NCBI GenBank assembly: GCA_002715305.1
Contig: PAYV01000021.1
Span: 1-15,231 of the forward strand
Length of the DNA: 15,231 nt
Direction: 5' to 3'
Source: Rickettsiales bacterium
Lineage (GTDB): Bacteria > Pseudomonadota > Alphaproteobacteria > Methylaequorales > Methylaequoraceae
Of the stretch, positions 1-8,241 are shown in pieces. The notes under the pieces are model-generated. The model saw nothing but the letters and a program-made list of their open reading frames with translations, did no database searches and was not told where the DNA came from. Both the position numbers and the translations under genes were made by a program. The number at the start of each line of letters is the position of its first letter. The stretch's first letter is position 1.

Positions 1-2952
1 TTTAATAGCCTTTTAAAAATTATTCCTTCAACAAATTACTTAAAGGCAGATAGTTATAATTTGTCAATAATTATAGAAAGGTTAAACAAAGATACTTTGA
101 GCCAAAAATTTGTTGTTCAAAACATAATTGAGTTTTTAAAAAACAATCAAGAAATTGAACTTAACGCTAACGATAAATTATATTTTTTTAGTGAGAGCGA
201 TATAGATTTTCTCTCGTCGCATTACGCAATGAATGCATTTGAAAAAATTAATGGTATGCAAGTTTGTGAGGAGCTTTTAGACTTTTCAAAAATGCTTAAT
301 GACCCTGTGTTACTTAATGACTTTAGGCTTCTTTATATAAGAAACTATTTCAAAGATATGAAAAATAATTTATCCACATTATCTATAAATAAAAATGACC
401 CTACTAATAAAAAGAGTTTAATATCTAATTCTGGTGAAAATAAATTAACAATGAATTCTAATAAAGCTTCTGAGGTAAACAATTGTTCTGATGTACCAAA
501 GATTTTTCAGTACCAACCCAAATTATTGTTAGCTGTTTATAAAAATCTAAAAATTATAAAGGGAAAAGTTTCAAATCCAGGACTTTATCTGTTTAATGAT
601 AAAGAAAACATTAATTCTTTACTAAGTTTTGCGGGGGCATTAAGTGAAAATTTTATAATTTCGCCGAATAGACAAATAATTTCAGTACAAACAAAAACAT
701 TAGAATTAAGCGGTTCAGTAAAATTCCCTTCAGTTTTTGAATACTTAGATGGCATGATGTTAAGTCAAATTTTGGAGAGTTCTGATTATTTGTTAAATGA
801 AACCTATCCATTCTTTGGAGCAGTAATAAGAAAATCAAAAGAAACTAATATCTCAAGGGTAATTGCATTTAACCCGTCTTTAATAATGTCAAAATCGGAA
901 GATTTAAAACTAAACGCCTCTGATAAAATAATTTTGTTTAATACAAATACCTTAAATAATGTATTAAATTTTTTACAAGTAAATAATTATGAAAATAAAA
1001 TTTTATCTCAAAAAAACTTTTCTGACAAAACTAATAATCAAGAAATAAAAAATAACGAAAATATAGAGTTACAAAAGCAACAAAAAGATATTTTAAGCAC
1101 AAAAAAGCAAAGAAACAAATTTTTAGATCCTTCTGTGGAAGATAATAAAACTTTAGTCTTGTTTAATCAAGATTCTGGAGATGTAAGTAAAAGCCTTATA
1201 AAGGAAGATAATTCTAATATACCCAATAATTCGCCTGACGATAAAAAAATTGATAGTTTAAATGAAATTAATAAAGAAGATTTATTTACTATTTGTAAAG
1301 AATTGGGAATTGAAACTCAGAAAAATTTAAATCTTTGTATTGCTTTATTAAATGAATTAAATCAGTCAGTAATCGACGTAAAAGGTAAAGTTAAATCTCC
1401 CAGAAAATATTTTGTCGGTGATTATGCTAATATAAATGAGATTATAAATTTTGCAGGTGGCTTTACAAATGAAGCAGATAAATCAAATATTGAAGTTTCT
1501 AATGCTTTGCCTAATTTACAGAATTCTAATTACGTTTACCCGCTTGGCACTATATTTGTTGATATCACCGATAACTATAGAGCTAACATTCAATTAGTTG
1601 GTAATTTTTTAGATACAAGAGATTTGAGTTATAAACCAAACCTAAAGCTCAGCAATGTTTTAAAATCCATTTCTCAGTTACGAAATAACTCTTATTTATA
1701 TTTTGCTACAATACAAAGAATTAATGAAGCCTATGGACAATCGAATCTTCTCCCTTTTTCTCCAATTGAGGTTATCAATGGTTCTCAGGATAAAAAGTTG
1801 CTTCCCGGTGATATTATAAAAATTTATACGAAAGGTGAGATTGAAAATCTTTTAAGTATTTTTATTAAAAATGTTGGATATCAAACACCAGCATTAAATT
1901 TTGACGATATAACGAATTTGCCACAATTAACTGGTGATTTACCTGAATTAATTAGAAGCTTAACTATTAGAGTTGAGGGCGCTGTTGTAAAGCCAAATTT
2001 AATTCTAGTAGCTAGTTTATTATCAATTGAAAATATTATAGAAATAGTAGGTGGATTAAACAATGAAGCCAATCCAAATGAAATTGAAATAGTGTTTCCA
2101 AAAAGAGATGGTTTCAATAACTTTATTTTAGATTCTAATATAGTTGATTTTGAAGACAAAAATCACAAAAGCCAATTAATTTTTCCTGGTTCTTCAATTA
2201 AAGTACCAAAGGTTGATAATGATTTGTCTCTCGGATATGTAGAGTTGAAAGGAGCTGTTTATCAGCCAGGAAAATTCCAGATATTAGAGGGTGATAGTAT
2301 TTTCAATATCATCAAACGAAGTGGAGGTTTATTAGAAGATGCTTATTTAAAAGGATTAGTTTTCTCAAGGGTTAAAGAACAGAAAAGAGAAAAAGAGGCA
2401 ATTAAAAGACTAAAAGGAGAACTGGAAAAAGCAATTCTTGCTGCAATAGAAAGTCAATCTTCTGCAAACAAAGTAAGTTTTTCTGATATTAACCCATTAA
2501 GAGAACTGATAGTTTCAGCAAATCAATTTCAACCAATTGGAAGAGTTATTGGAAATTTTGATACAATCGAATCGCTAAAAAATACTAAAGTCATGTCTGG
2601 AGATAAAATTTTCATACCTTCAAGACCTAACTCAATTACTGTTATTGGTGAGGTAATGTCTCCAGGATCAATATTATGGAATACTTCATCAAGTGCTAAT
2701 CAATATATTCAAAAAGCAGCTGGTTTTACAGAATTAGCTGAAACTAAAAAAGTATTTATTATTGCACCAAATGGACAAGCAACTAGAAAGGGAGGTTTAT
2801 GGTCATATAATAATATTTTACCAGGTTCTACAATAGTTGTTCCAAGAAGAATTAAGTTAACATCTAACTTAGATGCAATATCTGCTGTTACTTCTGTTAT
2901 ATATCAACTAACTGTTACTTTGGCCGGTATAGACAATTTGTTAAATGATTAA
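1..2952 (+). CDS. SLBB-domain polysaccharide export protein (Wza-like), 5' end outside window
   Basis: Probable outer-membrane/periplasmic polysaccharide export protein that conducts a capsule- or O-antigen-type polymer out of the cell. The frame is open from base 1 with no stop, and the residues before the first possible start (TTG at 61) already look like family sequence (LLKIIPSTNYLKADSYN). The gene is therefore 5'-truncated by the window edge and 61 is not its start. About 983 residues are visible. Repeated SLBB/beta-grasp units carry a 'GxVxxPGxY'-like core: near nt 553 (IIKGKVSNPGLY), 690, 1370 (DVKGKVKSPRKYF), 1590, 1965 (RVEGAVVKPNL), 2236 (ELKGAVYQPGKF) and 2632 (TVIGEVMSPGS). The N-terminal Poly_export domain and signal peptide expected in the family would lie upstream. 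Asn/Lys-rich stretches at about nt 355-490 and 950-1290 separate the units. A hydrophobic segment at nt 2880-2940 closes the protein. The epimerase gene follows after 16 bases. The family call is firm; which polymer it exports is unknown. Confidence 0.9.
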   Translation, partial: FNSLLKIIPSTNYLKADSYNLSIIIERLNKDTLSQKFVVQNIIEFLKNNQEIELNANDKLYFFSESDIDFLSSHYAMNAFEKINGMQVCEELLDFSKMLNDPVLLNDFRLLYIRNYFKDMKNNLSTLSINKNDPTNKKSLISNSGENKLTMNSNKASEVNNCSDVPKIFQYQPKLLLAVYKNLKIIKGKVSNPGLYLFNDKENINSLLSFAGALSENFIISPNRQIISVQTKTLELSGSVKFPSVFEYLDGMMLSQILESSDYLLNETYPFFGAVIRKSKETNISRVIAFNPSLIMSKSEDLKLNASDKIILFNTNTLNNVLNFLQVNNYENKILSQKNFSDKTNNQEIKNNENIELQKQQKDILSTKKQRNKFLDPSVEDNKTLVLFNQDSGDVSKSLIKEDNSNIPNNSPDDKKIDSLNEINKEDLFTICKELGIETQKNLNLCIALLNELNQSVIDVKGKVKSPRKYFVGDYANINEIINFAGGFTNEADKSNIEVSNALPNLQNSNYVYPLGTIFVDITDNYRANIQLVGNFLDTRDLSYKPNLKLSNVLKSISQLRNNSYLYFATIQRINEAYGQSNLLPFSPIEVINGSQDKKLLPGDIIKIYTKGEIENLLSIFIKNVGYQTPALNFDDITNLPQLTGDLPELIRSLTIRVEGAVVKPNLILVASLLSIENIIEIVGGLNNEANPNEIEIVFPKRDGFNNFILDSNIVDFEDKNHKSQLIFPGSSIKVPKVDNDLSLGYVELKGAVYQPGKFQILEGDSIFNIIKRSGGLLEDAYLKGLVFSRVKEQKREKEAIKRLKGELEKAILAAIESQSSANKVSFSDINPLRELIVSANQFQPIGRVIGNFDTIESLKNTKVMSGDKIFIPSRPNSITVIGEVMSPGSILWNTSSSANQYIQKAAGFTELAETKKVFIIAPNGQATRKGGLWSYNNILPGSTIVVPRRIKLTSNLDAISAVTSVIYQLTVTLAGIDNLLND

Positions 2953-2968
2953 AAAATAGGTCTTTAAT

Positions 2969-3946
2969 ATGAAAGTTTTAGTAACTGGTGGAGCGGGTTA
3001 TATTGGTAGTTCTGTAGTTCATTGTTTGGTTGATAAGGGCTTTGAAGTTCAAGTTATTGATGATTTTTCTACAGGTTCTGATTTTTTGCTACCTTCAGGT
3101 TTAAAGTATTATAATGCTGATATTGGAAGTGAAAAGAAAATAACAAAAATAATAAAAGAATTTTCACCTAATGTTGTTATACATTTTGCTGCTAGCGTTG
3201 AGGTTGAAGAATCAATGGTCAACCCAATTAAGTATTATGAAAATAATATTTCTAAATCTATAATATTTTTGCAATCTTGTATTGACGCAAAAATTAAACA
3301 TTTAATTTTTTCATCTACAGCAGCTATATATGGAGCTTCAAATAGTCACAATCCAGTAAATGAAAGCTTTATTAAAGATCCAAAAAGTCCTTATGGTTAC
3401 TCCAAGCTTGTTATGGAAGACATAATTAATAAACTTTCAATATGTCATAATTTTAACAGCTTAATATTCAGATATTTCAATGTAGCTGGTGCAGACAAAA
3501 AACTTAGAACAGGACAAATTAAAGTACCAGCAACTCACTTGATCAAAATAGCATGTGAAGTTGCTTTACACAAAAGAGAAAGTTTAAGCATATTTGGAGA
3601 TGATTATGAAACCTTTGATGGAACATGCATTAGAGATTATATTCATATTTCAGACCTTGCAGAAATTCATTATTTAGCAGTGAAATATCTTTCACAAGGT
3701 GGTTGCTCAAATACTTTAAATTGTGGATATGGTAGAGGTTTTTCTGTTTTAGAAGTTGTTGAAAAAGTAAAGGAAATATCTGGCAACAACTTTAATGTAA
3801 TAAATAAATCAAGAAGAGCGGGAGACCCAGAATTTTTAGTAGCCAACAGTGATTTATGTAAAAAAATTCTTAAATGGGTCCCTAAATATGACACTTTAGA
3901 TGTTATAATTAAAGATTCTTTAGATTGGGAAAATAAAATTAAATAA
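2969..3946 (+). CDS. galE: UDP-glucose 4-epimerase (GalE-like)
   Basis: Extended short-chain dehydrogenase that interconverts UDP-glucose and UDP-galactose, and possibly the N-acetylated forms, in the cytoplasm with bound NAD. At 325 residues it is near full length (usual about 330-340). Visible motifs are the N-terminal Rossmann loop TGGAGYIGS (residues 6-14), the catalytic Ser/Thr strand FSSTAAIYG (114-122), the YxxxK pair Y142/K146 in SPYGYSK, FNVAGA (170-175), and DGTCIRDYIHISDLA (217-231), which is typical of GalE. In the RRAGDPEFLVAN segment the residue that seems to match the substrate-gating Tyr299 of E. coli GalE is Leu290. Use of N-acetyl substrates therefore cannot be settled by eye. 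The start is ATG at 2969, with a weak TAGG about 8 bases upstream. It lies between the export gene and two sugar-phosphate transferases, so it probably supplies an activated hexose for the polymer. Confidence 0.9.
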   Translation: MKVLVTGGAGYIGSSVVHCLVDKGFEVQVIDDFSTGSDFLLPSGLKYYNADIGSEKKITKIIKEFSPNVVIHFAASVEVEESMVNPIKYYENNISKSIIFLQSCIDAKIKHLIFSSTAAIYGASNSHNPVNESFIKDPKSPYGYSKLVMEDIINKLSICHNFNSLIFRYFNVAGADKKLRTGQIKVPATHLIKIACEVALHKRESLSIFGDDYETFDGTCIRDYIHISDLAEIHYLAVKYLSQGGCSNTLNCGYGRGFSVLEVVEKVKEISGNNFNVINKSRRAGDPEFLVANSDLCKKILKWVPKYDTLDVIIKDSLDWENKIK

Positions 3947-3961
3947 TGAAGATTATAAACA

Positions 3962-5017
3962 ATGATTATTTCTTATTTAGAAATTTATAGCTTATTATTA
4001 GGTAGCATAGGCACATTAATAGTTTTAAAATTTTGGGAAAATTATATAAGAATTGGTTATGATTCAAAACAGAAAATCCAAAAGTTACATACTAACATAT
4101 CTTACAGAATAGGTGGAATAACAAGTATTTTCTTCATTGTAGTTCTATCTTTTTTTGGTAATTTTTCTTATTCTTTGCAAATAATCCTTTTAGTTTTTAT
4201 ACCACTAATATCTGTTTCTGTAATTGAAGATTTATTTCAGAATGTAGCAATAAAAGTAAGGTTTTTGTTTATGTTTATAACATCCGTTCTATTAGTATAC
4301 CTTACTGATAGTTATTTTAAAGATACTGGTATTGAATTTTTAAATTTAATTTTTTCAAATATTTTTTTATCAATCTTAATAACTTCATTTGGAGTTCTTG
4401 TTACATGCAATGCTTGGAATTTTATTGACGGTGTTAATGGACTATCAAGTGGATTAGGTGCATTTGTCCTTTTATGTTTAAGTTTTTTATCTACAGATAT
4501 TGATGTTGCAGGATTTAGGGAATTTCTTAGATTATCTGCATTTGTTTTTTTTGGTTTTTTTCTTATAAATATTATTACAGGCAGGGTTTTTTTAGGAGAC
4601 ACGGGATCTTATTTTTTAGGGACATTAATTGGTTGGTCAGGTGTATTAATAGCAAACTATTCAGACATCTCGCCTTGGGCTATTTTCTTAATAATTATTT
4701 ATCCAGCCTCTGATATTATATTTAGTGTGGTCAGAAGGATATATTCCAAAAAGTCACCCTTTTTATCTGATAATCTTCATCTTCATTCTTTATTATTTTC
4801 TATTTTAGACGTGAAATATAAATTGAATTATACTAATTCTTTTACAGGTTTAATGATTTTATCTTTAGGGGTTGCTCCCGGTTTGTTATGTTTGATTATT
4901 GACTACAAATATCCTTTGGTTTTATATGCATCCTTTATATTCTTTTCAATATATGTAATTTTCTATTTTATTTTAAGTATAATATTGCAAAAGCTTTCAG
5001 CTAGATCTAAAAAATAA
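3962..5017 (+). CDS. Polyprenyl-phosphate sugar-1-phosphate transferase, WecA/MraY family (first tandem copy)
   Basis: Integral membrane glycosyltransferase family 4 protein. The family transfers a (N-acetyl)hexosamine-1-phosphate from a UDP-sugar to undecaprenyl phosphate, the first step of lipid-linked glycan assembly at the inner membrane. The 351 residues are dominated by hydrophobic segments, about 10 helices by eye. Family landmarks are the acidic pair E89-D90 (IEDL, matching the DD motif of MraY/WecA), NFIDGVNGL (153-161), VFLGDTGS (209-216) and the His motif NLHLH (271-275). The first acidic residue is Glu, not Asp, as in many WbpL-like members. It starts 15 bases after galE with no clear Shine-Dalgarno sequence. 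The next gene is a paralogue whose motifs fall at almost the same residue numbers. The sugar specificity cannot be read from the sequence. Confidence 0.88.
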   Translation: MIISYLEIYSLLLGSIGTLIVLKFWENYIRIGYDSKQKIQKLHTNISYRIGGITSIFFIVVLSFFGNFSYSLQIILLVFIPLISVSVIEDLFQNVAIKVRFLFMFITSVLLVYLTDSYFKDTGIEFLNLIFSNIFLSILITSFGVLVTCNAWNFIDGVNGLSSGLGAFVLLCLSFLSTDIDVAGFREFLRLSAFVFFGFFLINIITGRVFLGDTGSYFLGTLIGWSGVLIANYSDISPWAIFLIIIYPASDIIFSVVRRIYSKKSPFLSDNLHLHSLLFSILDVKYKLNYTNSFTGLMILSLGVAPGLLCLIIDYKYPLVLYASFIFFSIYVIFYFILSIILQKLSARSKK

Positions 5018-5035
5018 ATTAAAAATCATTTAAAC

Positions 5036-6085
5036 ATGTCTCTTCATCATTTCATAAGTTTATCAATTTCAACTAGTATTTTCTCAATACTTATTATTTA
5101 TATAAATAATAAGTTAGGAAATAAATTCACTGATAATGCAATAGGTGTTCAAAAGTTTCATTCATCTCCAACACCAAGACTTGGTGGACTTTCGATATTC
5201 TTGACGTTTTTTATCAGTGCATTTTTCGTTTTAGAGTATAAGCAAATTTTATTTTTTATAATATTATCTTCTCTGCCAACATTTATATCTGGATTCTTAG
5301 AGGACTTGTTTGGAAATATAAAGCCTAGGCAAAGATTATTTGGAGCATTTATTTCGGGTTTGCTTTTTATATATTTAACTGGATTTTATGTAAAATCAGT
5401 TGAAATACAATTTATAGATTATGCTCTTTCGATTTACTTTATATCTTTTATGTTTACAGGTTTTGCAATCTCGGGAATTTGTAATTCAATAAACATTATT
5501 GATGGGTTTAATGGACTTGCTACTGGGTCACTTTCAATTATGTTTTCTACATTTGCAATAATTGGTTGGAATGTTTCAGATAATTTAGTTATCAATATCT
5601 CACTAATATCGATATTCATCATTATTGGTTTCATGGTAATTAATTTCCCGTTAGGTTACATTTTTTTGGGTGATGCTGGAGCATACTTTTGTGGATTTCT
5701 TCTTGCTATAGTAGCAATAATGCTACCTTTCAGAAATGATGAAGTCTCTTCTTGGGTTAGTCTTTTAGTATGTATTTATCCTATTACAGAAACAATTTTT
5801 TCTATTTATAGAAAAGTGAAAAGAAAAGGTCACCATCCAAGCAAACCAGATGGCGTCCATTTGCATATGTTAATATATAGAAATCTATCATTAAAGGTGT
5901 CAAGGAAACTTGGCTTAGAAAATTATAGAAATCCAATTACTAGTGTTATTGTTTGGAATTTACCTTTGTCATCATGTATTATGGCTTTGTTTACTTATCA
6001 AAATCAACATTTGACTTATTTAATGATATTTAGCATGGTTGTAATTTATATTTTAATCTATAGAAAATTTTCATTAAACTGGTGA
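5036..6085 (+). CDS. Polyprenyl-phosphate sugar-1-phosphate transferase, WecA/MraY family (second tandem copy)
   Basis: Second member of the same membrane transferase family, 349 residues with multiple membrane helices. The motifs are E89-D90 (LEDLFG), NIIDGFNGL (153-161), IFLGDAGA (209-216) and the terminal His loop PDGVHLH (271-277). This copy keeps the usual 'PDGVHLH' form, whereas the upstream copy has SDNLHLH. It likely attaches a sugar phosphate to undecaprenyl phosphate at the cytoplasmic membrane. The start is ATG at 5036, 18 bases after the first copy, and its TGA stop overlaps the GTG start of the next gene by 4 bases (GTGA), which suggests translational coupling. Two divergent copies side by side could use different nucleotide sugars or start two different glycans; that is inference. 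Confidence 0.88.
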   Translation: MSLHHFISLSISTSIFSILIIYINNKLGNKFTDNAIGVQKFHSSPTPRLGGLSIFLTFFISAFFVLEYKQILFFIILSSLPTFISGFLEDLFGNIKPRQRLFGAFISGLLFIYLTGFYVKSVEIQFIDYALSIYFISFMFTGFAISGICNSINIIDGFNGLATGSLSIMFSTFAIIGWNVSDNLVINISLISIFIIIGFMVINFPLGYIFLGDAGAYFCGFLLAIVAIMLPFRNDEVSSWVSLLVCIYPITETIFSIYRKVKRKGHHPSKPDGVHLHMLIYRNLSLKVSRKLGLENYRNPITSVIVWNLPLSSCIMALFTYQNQHLTYLMIFSMVVIYILIYRKFSLNW

Positions 6086-7128
6086 ATAGTTTTATACCAA
6101 TAATTATATGTGGTGGTTCTGGCACAAGATTATGGCCACTTTCTAATGAGAAAAAACCCAAACAATTTATAAAACTTTTTAATAATATGTCTCTATTTGA
6201 GCATACGTTAGAGAGATGTACTAAGATAAATAAAAATAACCTAATTATAGTAGCATCTAAAGAAAATAGAAAAAATATTGAAAAATTATTAATTAATTAC
6301 AACGCTCAAGTAAATATAATATATGAAGAGATAGGAAGAAACACAGCAGCAGCAGTTTTTTTTGGGCTTAAAGAAGCTGAAAAAATTAATCCTAAAAGCT
6401 CTGTTATAATAATGCCAAGCGATCATTATATTGCAGATTATAAAAAATTTAATAAATCTATTTTAAATTTTAAGACTTCTTTATCAACTTTTAATTGGTT
6501 ATTGCTTGGTATAAAGCCAACTTCACCGTCAACTGGATTTGGATATATAAAATCAATAGGAAAAAGTGACATTAGGGTAGTTGAGAAATTTATTGAGAAG
6601 CCTGAAGAAAAAAAAGCTAAAACTTTAGTTAAAGACCCAAATGTTTTTTGGAATTCAGGAATATTTTTAGGAAAAACAAAAAGTCTTCTTCAATCAATAA
6701 AAGATTATGATCTAAGCATATATAGTAAATCAAAAATTGCATGGGAAAAAAGACATAAATTGGAAGAGCACATATTTATTCTTGAAAATAAATACTTAGA
6801 ACAAATTGACAACGTAAGTATCGACATAGCTATTATTGAGAAAGAAAAAAAGATTGCCGTTGCGCCACTAGATATTAAATGGTCTGATGTGGGGTCTTGG
6901 GATGCACTGGCTCAACTAGAAGATAATCTTGATATAAAAAATAAAAATAAAAATTTATTTGAAGTTAATTCAAGAGGAAATTTTATTATTTCTGATAAGC
7001 AGGTCTCACTTATAGGCGTAGAAAATATGATAATTGTAAGTCATAAAAATAACTTACTTATCATTAACAAAGGAGAAAGTGAAAAAATTAAAGATATATT
7101 CAAAAAAATAAAAGAACAAAAATGTTAG
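6082..7128 (+). CDS. manC: Mannose-1-phosphate guanylyltransferase, monofunctional
   Basis: Nucleotidyltransferase making GDP-mannose from mannose-1-phosphate and GTP, the precursor for mannose, fucose, rhamnose and perosamine units. The signature GGSGTRLWPLS (11-21) followed by PKQF (26-29) is the GMP nucleotide-binding loop. Further family segments are EEIGRNTAAA (82-91), MPSDHYI with D114, GIKPTSPSTGFGYI (143-156), FIEKP (170-174), WNSGIF (190-195) and KWSDVGSWDAL. The protein stops at 348 residues, so the C-terminal phosphomannose-isomerase cupin domain of bifunctional ManC (about 470 residues) is absent. No phosphomannomutase or isomerase gene is in the window. The start is GTG at 6082, overlapping the upstream TGA. 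It is the last gene of the first + strand block and converges on the next gene with 12 bases between the stops. Confidence 0.9.
   Translation: MNSFIPIIICGGSGTRLWPLSNEKKPKQFIKLFNNMSLFEHTLERCTKINKNNLIIVASKENRKNIEKLLINYNAQVNIIYEEIGRNTAAAVFFGLKEAEKINPKSSVIIMPSDHYIADYKKFNKSILNFKTSLSTFNWLLLGIKPTSPSTGFGYIKSIGKSDIRVVEKFIEKPEEKKAKTLVKDPNVFWNSGIFLGKTKSLLQSIKDYDLSIYSKSKIAWEKRHKLEEHIFILENKYLEQIDNVSIDIAIIEKEKKIAVAPLDIKWSDVGSWDALAQLEDNLDIKNKNKNLFEVNSRGNFIISDKQVSLIGVENMIIVSHKNNLLIINKGESEKIKDIFKKIKEQKC
7028..7063. repeat. Inverted repeat near the 3' end of manC
   Basis: TGATAA (7028-7033) pairs with TTATCA (7058-7063), and GTAAGT (7036-7041) pairs with ACTTAC (7052-7057). This gives 12 potential base pairs with a two-base bulge (TT) and a 10-base loop. 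It lies within manC coding sequence, about 80 bases past the stop of the convergent oxidoreductase. It could slow polymerase coming from the - strand gene, but no good T-run follows on that strand, so a terminator role is uncertain. Confidence 0.4.
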
Positions 7129-7140
7129 AATGTTAATTAC

Positions 7141-8130
7141 TTATCTTTTAAAATCTAAAATATTACTAGCAAGTAAACTTGCTTTTTTTGCATCTTTTAA
7201 ATTAGCTGAATGAATTGGTTTTCCCCCTCTAACTATTTCTAAAAACTCTTCTGCTTGGGGTAAAAATCCTGGTTTAAAATCTTTTGATTTACTAAAAACA
7301 TCTGATTGATCTATTACTTTTGGTATATATTGTCTTATAGGTGATTTTTCACTTGGTTCTAATACTGAAAGCCCTTTATAAAGTTTATATTTTTCAAATG
7401 GCATTAACTCAAGTTTATAGGGTAAAGCTTCAATTGATAAATTAAAATTTGATGGTGAGTTCCAGTTTAATTTGATTACACAAGTATTATCATTAGAACT
7501 TTTCAAAATAACTATTTTGCCAAAACTATTATTAGGTTGCAGATATTCATTAACCTGCAAAATCTCAAAATCGGGATCAATATAATTTATGATATCAAGT
7601 GCATGAATAGAGTTATCTTTTAAGCTTTTATAATCCTGCTCATTTTTTTTAAGTTTAAAGTTTAGATGATCAGGTAGTTCAATAGAAATTAAACAAGGTG
7701 AATGTTTTTTTACAAATTTTTTTGCAAGTTGAACTGTTGAATAAAATCTTCTATTGTATCCAACTCTTACTTTTTCATTTTCTAAGTTTAGTGAAGAAAA
7801 ATCTTTATAATTTAATGTAATTGGTTTTTCAACTAATACAGGCTTTTTGAGAGTTAAAGCTAATTTAAGTATATCTAATGTTGGATTAGTTGAGCATGCA
7901 ATTAACAAGCAATCAAACATATCTTGATTTTGTAATAATTCATTTGAATCACAAAATACTTTTTCAATTTTATAATTATTAGCAAATGTTTTAGCGTTCA
8001 GAGACCCAGGTGAACCTGTGCAACAAGATAAATGAAATCCGGCATAAATTAATGCTTTAGCATGTTCATTAGCTATATTACCTACACCAATTATACCTAT
8101 CAATGGTTTCTTCTTATTTATTTTTTCCAT
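7141..8130 (-). CDS. Gfo/Idh/MocA family NAD(P)-dependent sugar oxidoreductase
   Basis: Probable NAD(P)-dependent dehydrogenase or reductase acting on a sugar or nucleotide sugar in the cytoplasm. Numbering from ATG at 8130 (329 residues), the N-terminal Rossmann loop is GIIGVGNIANEHAKAL (12-27). The family EKP motif follows (101-103, VLVEKPI), then VGYNRRFY (123-130) and NSIHALDII (173-181), whose His and Asp sit where the family has its substrate-site residues. An in-frame TTG at 8136 would add two residues (Met-Arg). I prefer the ATG because neither start has a well-spaced ribosome binding site. This is the only - strand gene between two + strand blocks, convergent with manC and divergent from the ABC exporter gene, so it has its own promoter. 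Sugar locus context suggests a role in making a modified sugar; the substrate cannot be named. Confidence 0.85.
   Translation of the reverse strand: MEKINKKKPLIGIIGVGNIANEHAKALIYAGFHLSCCTGSPGSLNAKTFANNYKIEKVFCDSNELLQNQDMFDCLLIACSTNPTLDILKLALTLKKPVLVEKPITLNYKDFSSLNLENEKVRVGYNRRFYSTVQLAKKFVKKHSPCLISIELPDHLNFKLKKNEQDYKSLKDNSIHALDIINYIDPDFEILQVNEYLQPNNSFGKIVILKSSNDNTCVIKLNWNSPSNFNLSIEALPYKLELMPFEKYKLYKGLSVLEPSEKSPIRQYIPKVIDQSDVFSKSKDFKPGFLPQAEEFLEIVRGGKPIHSANLKDAKKASLLASNILDFKR
7168..7189 (+). terminator. Rho-independent terminator for the manC-end operon, inside the convergent gene
   Basis: AGCAAG (7168-7173), loop TAAA, then CTTGCT (7178-7183), continuing into T residues up to 7189. The stem is a perfect 6 bp and the T-run immediately follows it on the + strand. 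It starts 40 bases after the manC stop, where an operon terminator is expected. It lies within the antisense C-terminal coding region of the Gfo/Idh gene, where it encodes part of a Lys-Ala-Ser-Leu-Leu-Ala-Ser stretch. Confidence 0.55.
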
Positions 8131-8241
8131 CCTCAATAAAGTTATTTTTCAGTAATTATTTGGTTTAGATGTTATAAAATGTCTTTTTATGGTATATGAA
8201 TTTTATATAACATGATCATTATGAAATATTTATTTTAATTA
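8131..8241. promoter_or_regulatory. Divergent intergenic region
   Basis: A spacer of about 110 bases between the divergent oxidoreductase and ABC exporter genes. It must hold the promoter for the - strand gene and probably the one for the + strand block. It is AT-rich, with several TATAAA/TATATA-like candidates (for example 8173-8178 and around 8204-8209) and a perfect 8-base palindrome ATGATCAT at 8212-8219. None has a convincing -35 partner, so no single promoter is called. The ATG at 8221 is followed in frame by a stop after five codons and is not a gene start. Confidence 0.3.

Noticed and set aside
61..63. TTG at 61 as the start of the export protein
   Set aside because: The frame is open back to base 1 and encodes family-like sequence, so the gene begins before the window.
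4312..4602. 96-residue - strand reading frame within the first transferase gene
   Set aside because: It is antisense to conserved transferase motifs, has an implausible composition and no ribosome site.
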